Origin: Laburnicola sp. R22_1 | Lineage: Eukaryota > Ascomycota > Dothideomycetes > Pleosporales > Didymosphaeriaceae | Length of the DNA stretch: 64,000 bases | Direction of reading: 5' to 3' | NCBI GenBank assembly: GCA_014281115.1 | Contig: JACONQ010000004.1 | Span: forward strand, 186,001-250,000 | Shown here: positions 43,075 through 56,300 of the stretch, in pieces | How positions within the stretch are numbered: position 1 is the first letter of the stretch | How the letters are laid out: each line of letters opens with the position of its first letter | Notes under the pieces: generated by a model | Told to the model about the DNA's origin: nothing | The model's database searches: none | Seen by the model: only the letters and a program-made list of their open reading frames with translations | Translations under genes and position numbers: made by a program

Positions 43075-46000
43075 ATGGCACCGAAGCGTAAGCGCGGCAC
43101 GAACGGGACTAGAACAAACAAACGACAGCGCAAGAGGGCTCCGACGCCAGATAGCGACGACAACGACCACAGCGACGAAGGGGCTCAGAGCGACGAGGAC
43201 GTACAGAGTGACCCGTACGTTCATGAATGTACAGGGATCATTGAAGAAAAATTGATTCGTGGGGAACTCAAGTATCGAGTGACGTGGACGGCTGACCCGG
43301 TCACTGGACGGCAATACCCACCCGAGTGGGCAGAAGAGGTGGGCGAATATTGGGTAAACGAGTGGAACCAGAAGAAGGCAGCAAAGGCAGCAAAGGCAGC
43401 ACAAGAGGAAGCCGGCAAGCGCAGGCCCAGTCGTGCAAAACCAGCCAGCACAAGCCCACCCCCTCTGCGACGAGCGCGCCGCCAACGCATAGTAGAGAGT
43501 AGCGAGACAGCCACAGATACAGCACAAGAAGAAGTCGAGAGCAACAAGACCAAGCGCACCGAACGAGCTCAAAGACCACAGGCGCAGTTGTCCCGCGATC
43601 CGAAGCCTCCGCCGCGTAAGACGCGCCGTCGACATACACTCGAGAGTAGCGAGCCGTCAACAGCTCTCTCGGCACAGTCCACGCCTGCGCGCACCGCGCA
43701 CAGCGAGCCGTCTCAAAACACCTCACCCATCGGGTCAAGGCAGGCGTCTCCACGCGTCGAAATAGACCAGCGCAATCCCTCTAGTCTCGCAAGCTTTGAG
43801 AGTCATTCGCAGATTACCGAATCCCAACAATCGCTAGGTGCCACACATTTCGGCCCGCTGCCCAGCTCACAGTCTTCATACAACGGTCCGCGCGAGGTTC
43901 GTGACTCGGAAGCGGACGACGAAAGTGAAGAGGATCCGGAGGACGACGGTGAAAAGAACCCGGAGGGAAACTACGTCCCCACTACACAAAACACGGCTGC
44001 CACCTCTGGTTCCAGCCAGTCACAGATATCGTCTACCAACGAGGTGAGGGGTCATCACCAGCACCTGAATCAATGCTTGCCGGCTGACAATTACTCGCAG
44101 GAAATCACAGCCTCTACTCTACTCGAAGAGACGCAGACTCCGCATTCACCTGCCATTTCTATCCCCGAGACCGAACCCGACATCCAACCAGAGCTTGAAC
44201 AGGATATCATCGAGGATTCTCAGATTGAAGTTCAAGACTCTGTACAGGCACAAACAGAGGATCTTCGAGAGATCCCTGATACTTTTGAGACCTCTGCGGC
44301 TTTGTCGCAGACTACCATTCCCGAGCCATCTGAGCAAGCAATCAGGCCGTCTACACAAGCGTCGCTCGAGCTAGAAGCGCAGCCTCTTATACAAAAGCCC
44401 TCGGAACAAGACGTGCAAACTTCTCTCCAGGAGCCTCTGGAACAAGAAGCGCAACTTTCCATCCAAGAGCCGTCTGAGCAAGACGTGCAAACTTCTGTCC
44501 AGGAGCCTCTCGAACAAGAAGCGCAACTTTCCATCCAAGAGCCGTCTGAGCAGGCCGTGCAACCTTTCATTCAAGAGCCACAAGAGCCGCCTGAGCAAGA
44601 CGACCAAACGTCTGCGCAAAAGCGACGCGAGTTCACGCCGCCGATCACATCTTCATATCCTGCAGAACATCACAACGACGAAGACAGCAGTGGAGAGCAG
44701 ACCACACTTCTCGAGGTTGCCGAGACATCGCAGCCCGAGGTTCAGCCGGAAGTGTTCCAGCAAGAACAAACAGACACGCCCTTGGAAGAACAACCAGAAA
44801 AGCATTTGCAGCAACAATTGCCAGAAACGCCATCGAACGAGCACACCGAAGCGCAGGTAGAAGGGCAACCCGAAACGCAGGTGCCACATCCCCCGGAAGT
44901 GCCGTTGTCAGAGCAACGAGAAGCGCAATCCGCCGAGAAAGGAGAAGTGCACTTGGAGAAACAGCAGACTGAAGTGCAGTCTGAGCAGTTTCCATCTGAG
45001 CTAGGCTTCGGCATAGTCCCAGGGCAATCACAAGATCCCCCAGGGACACATCAGCCAGTTGCTCAACGTGATAGTTCGCCAGCGACACAGGCACGCGAGG
45101 ACAGCCGTGTCGACCAAAGTACGTCACTCGGCGACTTTACTCGCGCCAGTCACATCGCTATTGATAATCACGTAGATCGAGGAGACTGCCGTGATCCAAC
45201 AAGTCGCAACGAGAACATCGAGTCCCACAACATACGTTCAGAGCACTCGCCGACATCTCACGCTCCTCTCTCTGAACAACAACACGCGCAAGTCTTGTCC
45301 GCGAACCCGTGCTTGAGCACGCAACAGGGGAGTCCAGACAACATTCATTCAAATCTCGAACAAGAGAGCCCTCGTTCTCGTCACGACTCCTCGCAAGGTT
45401 CACCACCAAAGACGTCTGCTGCACCAGCGGAGAGCCCGTCACCAGTGCCCCAACCACCAAAGCAATCGTTGGGGACCCTCGATATAGACGTTCCTGACAG
45501 ACTTCAAACACCCACCAGTCATTCTTCCTCCGCGATCATGGCTGAGGACGGCGACGCTGCGCTTAACCGTGTGAGGGCAGCACTGGCTGCAGTGGACGAA
45601 AGAAAGGCGCGTGAGCAGACAAATACCTTTACACCAATTCGGCGCCGGAGTACCAAGTTGAGTGGTACTAGGTCGCCATCCACTATTCCTGACCGTTCGC
45701 CTATGCCCCAAGCCCCAACTCCGCTGAGGACCGAAACTACTTTGAAGCCTGCCGTGAGTCCCCCGCGGAATGTATTGAAGACACGCGCTGACCGTACGTG
45801 ATCCCTGCAGCCCTTGCCTGCAGAAGAGCCACCCGCAGAGGCGACACCTTTAAGAACGGTACCTTTACAGGCCACAGTCTCGAGAGCGGCATCTTTAGAG
45901 GCGGCACCCTTGGAAGCGGCACCTTCAGAAGCAATGCCTTCAGAATTGGAAGCGGCACCTGTAGAAGCGGTATCTCCAGCAGCCGCACATTCAGAACCTC

Positions 46001-48133
46001 CGGTACAAAGTGAAGGTGACAGTAGCAGCTCTGATAACAATGTGGCTGAGATCGAGGCCGCTCTGGATGGGCCGGCATCTTCTGAAGATGAACATCTAAG
46101 CGATGTCGATGATGACGACGACAGCTTGTTGAATGACGATCTGGAGCTCGAGGACCAGGAGTATATTGTACCCCTTCCGATAGATGGTCGACAAGCAAGC
46201 ATGTATCGGGATCAGCTCAAGAACAATAACAAGGTCTTAGACGCATTTACGAAATCCCCTCAAGATGCCGATAAGAACAAGGTAAAGCATATTCTCCACG
46301 AGCTGCGATGCATCGAGACACATCTCGACCTCGTTTGGAACGGGAACCAGACGTCACAACCCGATGCCAGTGCACAGTCGTCAACTCAGCACCAACACTT
46401 GGCTCTCTGGAGCTACGACAACGCTATCAAATTCAGGTTCGTCGGCGCACTCTGTGACAAATTACGAGAGCGAGACATGCACGTTATTCTAGTGATTGAG
46501 AAAGAGTACAACAAGCGACTCTTTGGTATCACGGAATCGTTCCTACGAGGGAAGTTTGTCAATTTCGAGTCTACCACCGGACAACGAGCGGATCCTACTA
46601 GTGTTGAAGGCGAACTGCGAGTGACCATTCTCGCAAGTACAACAAGTCCTATCACACGCCCGGCACACCTTGTGGTCTGTCTGGATGGCAATCTTGCAGC
46701 TGCAGAGATTCGCAAGCAGCGCTGGGCTGCCAATCCTGACCTCCAGATGCCGCAAGTACCAATACTCCAATTGGTTATACCTAGGACCATGGGCCATATC
46801 GAGTATTACCTGTCCCCGAGGCTCGACGCTGAAAGAAGGCTGCATACAATCGTGGCAACACTAGGTCAATTCCTTGCCCAGGGCGAAATTGGTCAGGCCG
46901 TAGGTTACGATACACCCAAAACGAATGAAGCCGCGGCCGACGTCGTGAAGTTCCTATTTCCACCCGAAGACGGTCCAGCGTTAGCCGAGTGGCCTCTCCC
47001 AGCCATAGGGAGCATTAAGGAGGTATGCTACCCTGGCACACCAGCTACTTATAAATTTTCGCCCTCGTATACTAACTTTGTAGATGGTTGAATACCAATC
47101 GCAGCCATCCCAAGGAGCCGTTAACAGGACGCCTTCGCCTCCTGGTCCCAGCGTCATCGGCAAGCGGTCTTTGGTAAGTCAAAGTCAATATTTCTGACCA
47201 CCGGCCCACCAGTTGACTAACTGCCTACAGCATGACGACAGAGTCGAACCTGCCAAAAAGATGCGCTTCACGCCGCAACCACAGACACAGTCGGAGTGTC
47301 ATGACAATAACGACACCAGCCATGTCACTGACTCCATGCCTGGGACAGCTGCCGAAGTCACGAAGTTGCAGAGGCTGCTAGAAGAGGAGCGCGCACAGCG
47401 CAGAGCAGAGGCCAAATATCATCGTGAACTCACGGAAAGCTGGAGCAAGCAGCAATTCGTGCATGAAGAGACAAGCCGAGGGTACAACATCCTCAAGCGA
47501 GACAAGGAGACGATTCAGAAGCAGCTTGAGGACGCCCAGAGGCGTGAAGCCCAAGTCCGCGAGCATCTCGCCACCCGGACAACTGAGAATGCCGAATTGA
47601 GGGCCAAACTCCAAGAACTTCAAGATATTCATATTTCCTCACCAGACGAGTTGATAGCCCAGAACGCCCGTCTGAGCAAAGAATTGACAGAGAAAACCGA
47701 GTCAGAACAGCGTGCTGTTCGAAGCAAGGAATCCAACGAATCCGACCTCAATTATCTCAAAGAGCGATACCGCACACAGGAGATCGAATTGGCAGCCGAA
47801 AGAGACGCCCATGCCGAGACGCGTACCGAACTTGCCCGGGTACAGCGCGTGGCATCAGGCATAGACCAAGAGCGTGCAAAGTTACATTACGAGCGTGGGG
47901 ACCGTCTCGACGCCAAGAAACTAGCCCTCGCTGCCGCGCAGTTAAAATTTCTGACGGAGAAAAATCGCGTGTTGGAGAAGCAGAAGGCTGACCAGGACAA
48001 GACGAGAGCTTCGAGGGGCGTGGGTGGCAGCACAAGGGCGCAGAGCGTGGGGTCAAAAACACCGAAGCCGGGAAGTAGGGCTGTGAGTCCGCTGCCCGTC
48101 CGGGACCGGCTTTCGAACCTTAGAAACGGATAG
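43075..48133 (+). CDS. Chromodomain / HDA2-3-domain protein (about 1630 aa)
   Basis: Four exons: 43075-45793, about 45839-47022, 47084-47173 and 47231-48133. The last two introns are clear (61 nt with TACTAAC; 57 nt). The first has a good donor (GTACGT at 45794), but in-frame acceptors at 45823, 45838 or 45877 are all possible, changing a low-complexity stretch by up to 18 residues. A basic N-terminus is followed by a chromodomain at about 47-97 (HECTGIIEEKLIRGELKYRV, PPEWAEEV). Then a 750-residue Glu/Gln/Ser-rich region with 24-residue repeats. The HDA complex subunit 2/3 domain follows (DGRQASMYRDQLKNNNKVLD, LALWSYDNAIKFRF). A long coiled coil ends it. It should be a nuclear subunit of a class II histone deacetylase complex; a chromodomain partner is known in Neurospora HCHC, so methyl-H3K9-linked silencing is plausible (inference). 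Confidence 0.88.
44410..44580. repeat. 72-bp coding tandem repeat inside the chromodomain gene
   Basis: Period 72 bp (GACGTGCAAACTTCT at 44410 and 44482, diverged copy at 44554), encoding 24-residue units close to DVQTSLQEPLEQEAQLSIQ plus EPSEQ. Two full copies and a partial third keep the frame. Confidence 0.85.
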
Positions 48134-48793
48134 TAGAGTTTCTGGTTGTCGGAGCTGGAGGGTGAGGTGGCTGTCATGCTTGTCTTCTTAGCGGGTGGAA
48201 ACAGAGATGTAGAGGAGAATATTACGCTTGGTATATAGCCTTTGGGGAAGGAAGTGCGACAAGGAGAAAGAGGACATGGGGGATGGTTGAATGGAATACC
48301 CGCGCGCACCACGATGACATGTCTCATGACTGACTGGCGATTCGGAGTTAACGTCAGGATTGGGAGTGACTCCTCTTTAGTACCTATATCATAAAACGTT
48401 CACAGTTGCTTGGCAGGGTTTCTATGTTTGTGAGTGGCTTGGTAGGGTTTCTGTGTTTGTGGTAGTGGGCCGTTTGCTCCATTCAGGAAAGAGGACGACG
48501 TTTGCTCCACTCAGTAAAGAGAATGACGTTTGCTCCACTCAGTAAAGAGGACGAGGGACTCTTGCCTTCCAAATTATCGCCGCGATAATCTTCTGTTCGC
48601 CCTTTCCGTTAATCCAAATATCACCAACGGCCGAGGATGCTCCCCGTGCGTACCAGGACCAGCTTCAAGCTAGAAGCCACGTTCCTCCCTTCCCCACCCA
48701 CGCAATCCAAGCTGCGTTGCAAATCCTACCTCCCAACTCCTTCCTCCACACAGAGACGCACCCATCTCACTCTTCCCCCCTCCCACACACAAC
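48134..48793. other. Convergent intergenic region
   Basis: Between the 3' ends of the chromodomain gene and the Pro/Ser-rich gene. Holds two adjacent minisatellites (listed). No further gene is seen. Confidence 0.45.
48409..48554. repeat. Two adjacent minisatellites (29-30 bp x2; 28 bp x3)
   Basis: Left: two copies of a unit starting GCTTGGCAGGGTTTCT (48409 and 48438). Right: three copies of a 28-bp unit starting CGTTTGCTCCACTCAG (48471, 48499, 48527) with 2-4 differences between copies. Non-coding, between two convergent genes. Confidence 0.9.
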
Positions 48794-51165
48794 TCAACCC
48801 CGCACTCTCCCCCGCTCCCTCCTCCCCTCAAGCCTCCTCAACAACCACTCTACCATACTCCTCTCCTCACTCCACGGCCACTCCTCCCTCGCCCTCAACC
48901 CGCCATCAGCATCAACGCTACACAAGTCCCGCACATCCATGTCCACAGGCTCCTCCCAAAACCCCTCCTCCTGCGCACCTGCATCCCACCCCTTTTCTCC
49001 CATGGCCGATATCTCCATCTCACCCCCACCCATCATGTCCACATCTACGTCCACGTCAAACAAGAGCGAGGAGTCACGCTGCTGCTGCGTCTCGTCCTCC
49101 AGCCCCGGCCGCGTACCCGTACCAACAGCATCGCCACCGCTACTACTACTACCACCCGTAGCAGCAGTAGCAGTAGTAGCAGCAGTAGCAGTAGTAGCAG
49201 CAGTAGCAGACCCCAACCCCAACCCCAACCCACCAAACCCCCCGGTCCCCATCCTAGCACGATGCGCATCCAGCTCCGCCGTCCTTGCCGTAGCATCATA
49301 CAAGAGCGCAAACTCCGCCTTCGGCGCACGAGCATACGTATTGCACAGAAGCTGCGTCTTGGGCGTGAATTCGACGTCGCGCATGCGGACGCCGTTGGCG
49401 AGCGCTGTGCTGTGTGCTGTTGCTTCTTCTTGGATTGCTTTTTGGTGGGCGAGGGATTCGAGGTCGAGGGCGGAGGGCAGGTATTTTGGGGCGGTTTTCT
49501 CTGCGATTTTTGCGCTGCTGTTGTGCGGGTTGTGCGGGTTGTGGAGGAGGAGGAGGGCTGATGACGGATACGAAGACGGGGAGGAGGAGGAGGAAGTGTC
49601 GACGTCTGCAGCGGTTATTTTCCGCTTCTTGTGGACTTGCGATTTGCGGGGGTTGTTGGGTTTGGAGGGGAGTTGGGGAGGGGGCGGAGGGGGCATTTTG
49701 CGGGTGTCGGAGTCTATATCTTCAGCATCGTCGTCTTTCTGGGCGTGCTGCGTCGCTGCTTTTGTGGGTGGTTGCTCTACGAACGTAACGAGCTCCTGCT
49801 GGACGTACGTACCGTTCTTAGTTCGCGATGGCTCCGTCTGGTCTGCGCCTTGCATCGGATAGTCAAGACGGGTATTGCTATCCCCCACCGAAGCAGCACG
49901 GCCCTTCTTCGACGGTGGGATGTGACGATGCAATCCCTGCGTGTTTTCCGCGCGCTGGATTTCCTGCTGGAAGCCACCCGTATCGGTGAGGTCGATACGG
50001 ACTTGTTGGCGCTCCCCAACCGTAAGGTTCGCAAGGTTCATAGATCGGATTCCATACTCTGCGACACCGCTATCGCGACGGGTGAAGCCAGCATTGTCGA
50101 GATTCAGTCCCGTGACGCTGTCCCTCGTGCCATCGTTGCTGGGAGGCTTATCTTGAAGAGCAGCATTCGCACCCGTAGACACCGTCTTGGCGAGACTGGC
50201 TCCTCTGTCCGATCTACTGCTACCAGAAGTAGCGGACGACGGCCTGGGCGGGGCAAACGAGCCTACCTGAGGAAGTCCTCCCCCACTGCGAACGGGCTCA
50301 TATTGTGGGAGAGACATGTGCTGCGGGGTTCTGCCCTTATCTGATGCAGCGCGGAAGAGCGCAAGAGCCTCTTGAGCGCTGTGGACGGGTACACGGTGAT
50401 CTTGTCCGGTCGGTCCTCTCGGGGTAGGAAACATGTTGGCGACTGGCGCACGCCCAGTTCCACCATTCCAGTTGTATGGCGAGGCTGACGCGGTATTGAA
50501 CCGAGCGCGAGCCTCATCAAGTATGTGCTGTTGTGCTGAGCCGGGCGGGTACACAGGCTTGCTGCCAGTTTGCTGTTGTTGTCGCGAGTCTGGAGGCGAA
50601 CCCGCACCGGTGCTGCTGAAGCCGTTGCGGTATTGTGGCGGCACATATGCGCCGTAGATGGACGACGGCGAGGCAGAGGCAGAGGCGCCTCTGGCTCGCT
50701 GAAACTCTTGCAAAGGCTGTAGGATAGCTGACGGGTCGGTCTTGTACTCTTTCCTCCCAGTACTGCTCTGACTTCCAATCTGCAGCTTTCATCGGTAAGT
50801 GGATGCCATACATAGGTTGCGTACCATAGGGAACTTACAAATGGACTGTCTCCTGAATCGCCGGCGCCAAAGGCCTGACCTAGCACTGGGGCTTGTAGTT
50901 GGCGTTGAAGAAGTTCCTTTGCCTGTTGATGATAATGGGCGAGACCTTCGCGGAGGGTCCGGCTGGACGGGCTAGCAGCAGATCCTGTGCTTTGTCCTTG
51001 TATGTTGCGTCGTTCTGGGGTACTGACTGCAGGTGAAGCGCTCTGATGGCCTCGAATATCACGTCGTCCTGAAATAACCGGGCTCGCCGCGCTATGCTTA
51101 TCGCGCCTCTCAGGTGTTCGTACTGGGGTGCCGCCTCCCGGCGGAGAATTGCACTGGCTACTCAT
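48794..51165 (-). CDS. Pro/Ser/Gln-rich protein of unknown function (772 aa)
   Basis: Exons 50839-51165 and 48794-50785; the 53-nt intron (GTAAGT...AAAG) joins AFGAGDSGDSPF to LQIGSQSSTG. I do not recognise it. The N-terminal part has a conserved-looking helix (REGLAHYHQQAKELLQRQL). Then come EFQRARGASAS, SIYGAYVPPQYRN and HSAQEALALFRAASDKGR, which look like short linear motifs in otherwise disordered sequence. A central coil (YLPSALDLESLAHQKAIQEE) precedes DVEFTPKTQLLCNTYARAP. The C-terminus has Gly/Ala/Thr repeats and an acidic DVDVDVD run. Nuclear regulatory or scaffold role is possible from composition only. The ATG at 51165 is the first in frame. Confidence 0.7.
49135..49209. repeat. GCA/GTA trinucleotide run coding Ala/Thr repeats
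   Basis: On the coding (minus) strand it gives repeated ATAATTA-type Ala-Thr residues in the C-terminal part of the unknown protein. Imperfect units suggest replication slippage. Confidence 0.85.
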
Positions 51166-51942
51166 CGCTGCAGGGCCGAGAGGAAAGGTAGATAGATCAA
51201 TGACCAAAGTAGGGTAGAAGGTTGAGTAGCTGAAGAAAAGTGGGAAGTTGAGAGAGCTGAGTGGAGCGAGGTAAGCCCCGCAGCGGTAGGCAGTTAAATT
51301 GGCACGATGGAGTGAAAGTCGAGGCGGAGACGGAGGTTACATAGTGTAAGGTGAAAGGCGAGAACACGAGCGAATCAGCGACAACGAGGCTGGCGCAGGG
51401 AAATTTACTGAATTCTTGACATACCTGCTGTTGTTACATCAAAGAGCGGAGGCGAAGTCGATATGGTATAGATCGGGGCACAAACAATAAGGATCAATCT
51501 TCCAAAGCCTTCGCGAAGTAATGGAGCAATGCTCTACAGACCTATACGCTAAATATCAGAGCTTCAATATGGTACGGAGGTACAGCAGTCAGTGAGTACG
51601 TACCGAGCGAGCTATATATGAATAGGCTCCTGTCGTTTGCTTCCGCCTTTGCCTTTGATTGCATACTTTCCAACACGTCCCTGCTTTTAGTGAGAAGACC
51701 ACACTCTTCAGGCGACGGGTTAAGCGGGCTATGGGCATCTTGAAGCGAATTTTGGGGTTTCAATGATATCTCGTTAACGATCCTGTCTTGACTCCGATTT
51801 CCAAATAAATGCCGCTATGTTGATACAAGCACCCCATCCATGCGCCGCTCCAGTAAGCGCAAAACTCGATGGCTCCGCCCTTTAGGTTCCGCTCCTTTCG
51901 CATTGCCTCGCCATTGCCGATCCACCGTCGCGTTGAACTCGC
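51166..51942. other. Intergenic region
   Basis: Promoter side of the Pro/Ser-rich gene and 3' side of the p24 gene. A minus-strand frame at 51542-51763 is short and featureless. Nothing else is seen. Confidence 0.4.
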
Positions 51943-52819
51943 TCATACATATCCTATGATAGCTGTCAGCACAATGTTGTAACCCCAACACAGGACCAGC
52001 CTTACCCTTTCGTGCTCCCTGGAAGAAGAAGCGCACGATAAACACCTGCAGCCCCGCCATTGTAACCATCAACCCAACCTCTATCATGCTGAAATTGAAG
52101 ATCCTCTTTTCCGTACTCTTCACCGTGCTGAAATTCCGATTCTCCCTCGTCCGGAAATATTTTTGGTTCCTCGAAATTGTCGACAACTGCGCGCTCAGCT
52201 TGAGAATGGATTCTTCAAGCACCGAGGTTTGTTCGGGTGAGGAGCCTTGCTTGGAGGGGAGCTGCGCGCGGACTTCGTTCTCGACCTGTGGATGCGGAGG
52301 CGGGTTAGAGCGTGCGTAGGTGGAGAGCCAGCGCTGCAACTCGTGCGGTGCGAGCGACTCGAAGAAATGGGTGGATGGGATGGTGGTGGGATGGGAAGAA
52401 GGGCGTACCGCGATCTCGAAATCCACCGTCTTCTCTGCGAAGGTGCTCATCTCGTTGTTGAAGCAGAAGCGGTATTCACCCACATCGTTCGCCGTGAAGA
52501 CGAAGTCGCCCTGGCGCTCTTTTGTGCCGTCTAGTATCACCTTGTCGGTGGGGCCTGTGACTGAGTAATCGACGTCGAAGGAGCCGCCGGATTGAACCTA
52601 GGTTGACTGGTCAGCCGTGTTCTATGCAACCACACAGCCGAGTATGGAGAACAGAGGCATACGTACGGCAAAGTAGAAAGCCACCTTCGGTCCCTTGGTA
52701 TCCACATTGGTGAAGAAACACGCCTTCTCGTGGGCCTCCAATCGGTATGTCAGCGCGGTGGCATGCACGGCCGTTGTGAAGCAAGCCAGCAGGCTCGTGA
52801 GCGCCAAGAAGGTGCGCAT
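51943..52819 (-). CDS. p24-family cargo receptor (210 aa)
   Basis: Four exons: 52667-52819, 52409-52597, 52006-52285 and a tiny last exon 51943-51953 (11 nt), with introns of 69, 123 and 52 nt. All joins keep frame and give family sequence (FYFAV-QSGGSFDVDYSVTG, FEIA-VENEVRAQLPSK, ARKG-YV). A signal peptide (1-20), GOLD domain (YRLEAHEKACFFTNVD, ANDVGEYRFCFNNEMSTF), coiled coil and one membrane helix (about 178-200) follow, then a short cytosolic tail FFQGARKGYV with the Phe pair used for COPII binding. p24 proteins cycle between ER and Golgi and sort GPI-anchored and other cargo. Sequence is nearest the gamma subfamily (Erp2/3/4, TMED5/7), in my reading. Confidence 0.94.
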
Positions 52820-53359
52820 CGTCGCGGCGGTGATGGTGGTTGTGGAGTTTCCTGCCGTCGGACACGCGAGGCGCTGAGTTGGTTCCCCAAGTTACAGCTG
52901 GCCGCTTCGGTGGAAGGTCGGAACGCGCATTGGCCAATCACAGACTGCAGACGCCCACAACCCACTTCGCTCCAGGGCTACTCACTCACTTCGCACATGC
53001 GTCAAACTTGCCTTGTGTCCCGACGTCTTTCAAGTGTTATGTAATGGCATCTAATCCATTGTTACGCTGCCATGTATGCATTTGCCATTCCGTGTGCTTT
53101 GATGCTGATAACCCTTACACCGTTGCATCGTGATCAAACTTCCCCTATGCGACTGGAGCACTGCGTCGTCGTGCTCACCACGCCCAGCTTCGCGCCATAC
53201 TGAAAACTACGAGACTGCACCCTTGATGGTGTCTATATATGCACAAGAAGCATCGAAAGTCCCATGATAACCAAGCAGCCACCCCAGTTGCTGCACTACG
53301 CCGCACACCCCCAGTAAAAGACTCCGATCCTGCTATAACGTACACGGTGTCGAACTTCA
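52820..53359. other. Intergenic region
   Basis: Between the p24 start and the end of the USP7-like gene, both minus strand. Probably p24 promoter plus the USP7-like 3' UTR. No gene or repeat is seen. Confidence 0.4.
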
Positions 53360-56300
53360 TCATCGGATGAAGATGGAATCAGACTTGCCCCAGAAGCTTC
53401 GTGACTTATTGGGGTGGTCCAGACCGAGGGAGATGTCATCACGATTTCCTATCAGGTCCCACACGATTTCATCTAGTACCTTGTTAGTCGCTTCGTTACT
53501 AGCGACTGCGTTACACTTACCATCCTCGATGCTCTCCGGTCTTGAATAGGATGCTCTGGGAACCAGGTTGAATTTGATCTTGTCAAGCTGTTTGCCTTTG
53601 ATCTTGGTGAACTCCGAAAGTCGCTGCTTGGTGTCGCTGAAAACCTCACCCTGTTCCAACGTTAGCTCATGGCCTCGAGCATGCCAGTGAAACATCCAAC
53701 ATACCTCCTTCAGCGGAAATTGAAAGGGGACACCATGAACCTTCGCAGGCTCCTTGTCGAAATGGAAAACGGAAATCTTCTTGGCTGATTCGTCCTCGGG
53801 GAAGGCGGCAGCATACAACTGGAGATAGTCGCCGATGCCCATGATTTGAAAATCGGGGCTAAGCGCCTTGTAGAACTTGTTGTTGTGAGCTTCGTAGACG
53901 CGGACCTTTTCTATGATCTCGTCGCTAATGCCGGCTTTCTGCTGCAAAGCCTCCACAAGCTCGGCTATGGACGCATTTCGGGGAACCATCAACGTGTGCT
54001 CCTCCTACTTCGTATTAGTATCTACTTGCAGCGTAAAACAGTCAACGAACCTCTTTGGTCAGGCCTTCGGGGAGCCAGGTTACTCGCACAGCTTTTCTCT
54101 GCTCCAGCTCCTTCAAACTCATTTCAAGCACCTCGTAGAAAAGTTGATCTGATTTCTGCATGGTGGTTCCGGCATAGTTGTAGGGTCCAGGGAAGAGAAT
54201 GTTGTTCAGTGTGCCTTGTTGGGTATGCTTGACAGCCATCTTCGGCTTCCCAGCAGCATTGACTGTCGTGAACCGTAAATGTGTGGGCTCAACTTTAAGG
54301 TGTTCGGCAACCTTGGCTGAAAATTGCTCATACGTCATCTTCCTGCTCAACGTCAAAGAAAAGGTCGGGAGCTGTGCTTTCTCGCTGAATCGAGGTGAGA
54401 ACTCCACGTTGATGCGGTTCAGTAGGTAATCGTAAAACTCCTTTGCATCTGTATATCCGCCTGAAGCAGTGACCTGATTGAGCTCCTTGTCCGACAATGC
54501 CCGTTGCACCGTAATTATGTCGCCGTCCTGAATCTCTGATTGAGCAAGAGTCATCTTAGGTTTCATGCCCTCGATCATGTTCTGTTTGATCTCTTCGGAT
54601 AATTTGAGCTGCGTAGACGCTGGCCATCCCATGATCTTGCAAATCTGTGGGCTCAGATCACCGACTTTGTCCTGGGCCCATGCGTAAAAGTTGCCAATGC
54701 CGAACAGACTCTGAGTTTTAGCATCAAAATGCTTTAGGAAGAGCAATATCTTCTTGTCCGATTGGCCCTTGGCATCGATCACGTCGCTCCCAAAGACTGG
54801 TTTGCCCTCTGCGTCTCGTTTCTCGGCCTTCTCTATCCACATGCGGAATGGCGGTGTGGTCTTCGTTCCGAACTTAATGGAGGCTTCATCGACTGTCATA
54901 TCAGGGAACATGATTCGCTGGTCAGGACGAACGGTGCCATTTTGTCTGTTGACCATGGCCCACGCTTGGAGCATGTCACCCTCGGTCCCGATGTCTTCGG
55001 CCACCATGTTCATGATGTCGGCCACAGTTGTCGTTTTGAGTACGCGATATACCTTTGGATTCGCCGCAGATTCAGACTCGCCCTTCCATGGAACAATATC
55101 AAACCCTTGATATACCTTGAAATTATCGTCGGAAGCCACGGCGATGTCCATATACAAATGGGCTTCTTCGCGCTCTTTCCGTCTCCGTTCAAATGCCGCT
55201 TTTTCTTCCGCAATCCGATCAGCAAGGTGTTGAGGAGCATTCACCTCTTTGCCAGGCATCAACATGTCATCTAGTCGACTCTCCCGAATGTACACCAACA
55301 TATAAGCGCTCATGGAACGTTTGGCTGACCATGTCCGCGTATAGGGATTTCGTTGGCCAACATTGCCGTTCGTTTGCGCGTAATCACCGCCAAAATTCTC
55401 TTCCAAGGCTTCACGGTTGGTGGCCCGCGTGACTCGATCGTCATCGAACTTGTAAAAGTGGCCTTCTCTCTCGGGTTTCAGGAAAGCATAGTAGTGACCC
55501 GCATTCAGATCACCACTGTGGACCAAGACACCATGCAGGTGATAGATATAGGGTTCCTGCCGGTCGGCGGTCTCGGAAAGATATGGAGAAGCATCCCAAA
55601 TCTCGGGGAATTCGTAGCGATCATTAACTTTCATCATAGCGTCGCGTTGTAAGTCGTACTCGAAGCGCTTGAGCTGTAGGTGGAGGACCTGTGGAAAGGA
55701 TTCGAAGATGACACCCTTTCTAGCGTCTTGCAACCCGTGGCCTTCGGCGTGGTACTTGTTGTCACCCTCCATGGTTTCCACCTGGATGTAGTCCTTGAAA
55801 CTGTCGTCCAGGTTCTTGTTACCGCTAACGTTAAGCTGTATATCCCAGAAGTCTTCCGTCCTAGACGATTCGTAATCAACATTTATGCAAGAGATGTATG
55901 TTTTCATCTTTCCCACAAACATCCTCTCCAGAGCGCCTTCAGCTTCGGTACCCTTCATCTTTTCATCGAGCTTGTCCATGAGCACTCGCGACAACTCTTG
56001 CACATCCTGCTGCTCAAAGATCTGCTTCGAGTCCCATCCAAAGGACAGGGTCAAGTCGGTAGTCGAAACGGCCGTGTTGGAGGTTTGAAGCAGGTAGAAT
56101 AATCGCTGGAGAGCGAAAGCGCTGTCCGTGCGATTCTCCTCTTTTTCGGTGGGTATCTGGTACACGGCTTGCCGGAAGGCGTTAGTGAAGAATAAGGACT
56201 GCAAAAGCGAGTTGAGATAACATGTTGCGCCCTGGTTTTTTAGTCCGACCATCCCGGTCTCCTTTTTCGAGTCATAGTTGATGAAATTGTGCCATAGGAC

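Noticed and set aside
53473..53520. Reading through this segment without splicing in the USP7-like gene
   Set aside because: The frame is open, but GTAAGT, a CTAAC site and CTAG fit an intron, and removal gives the family-like IEDDEIVWDL.
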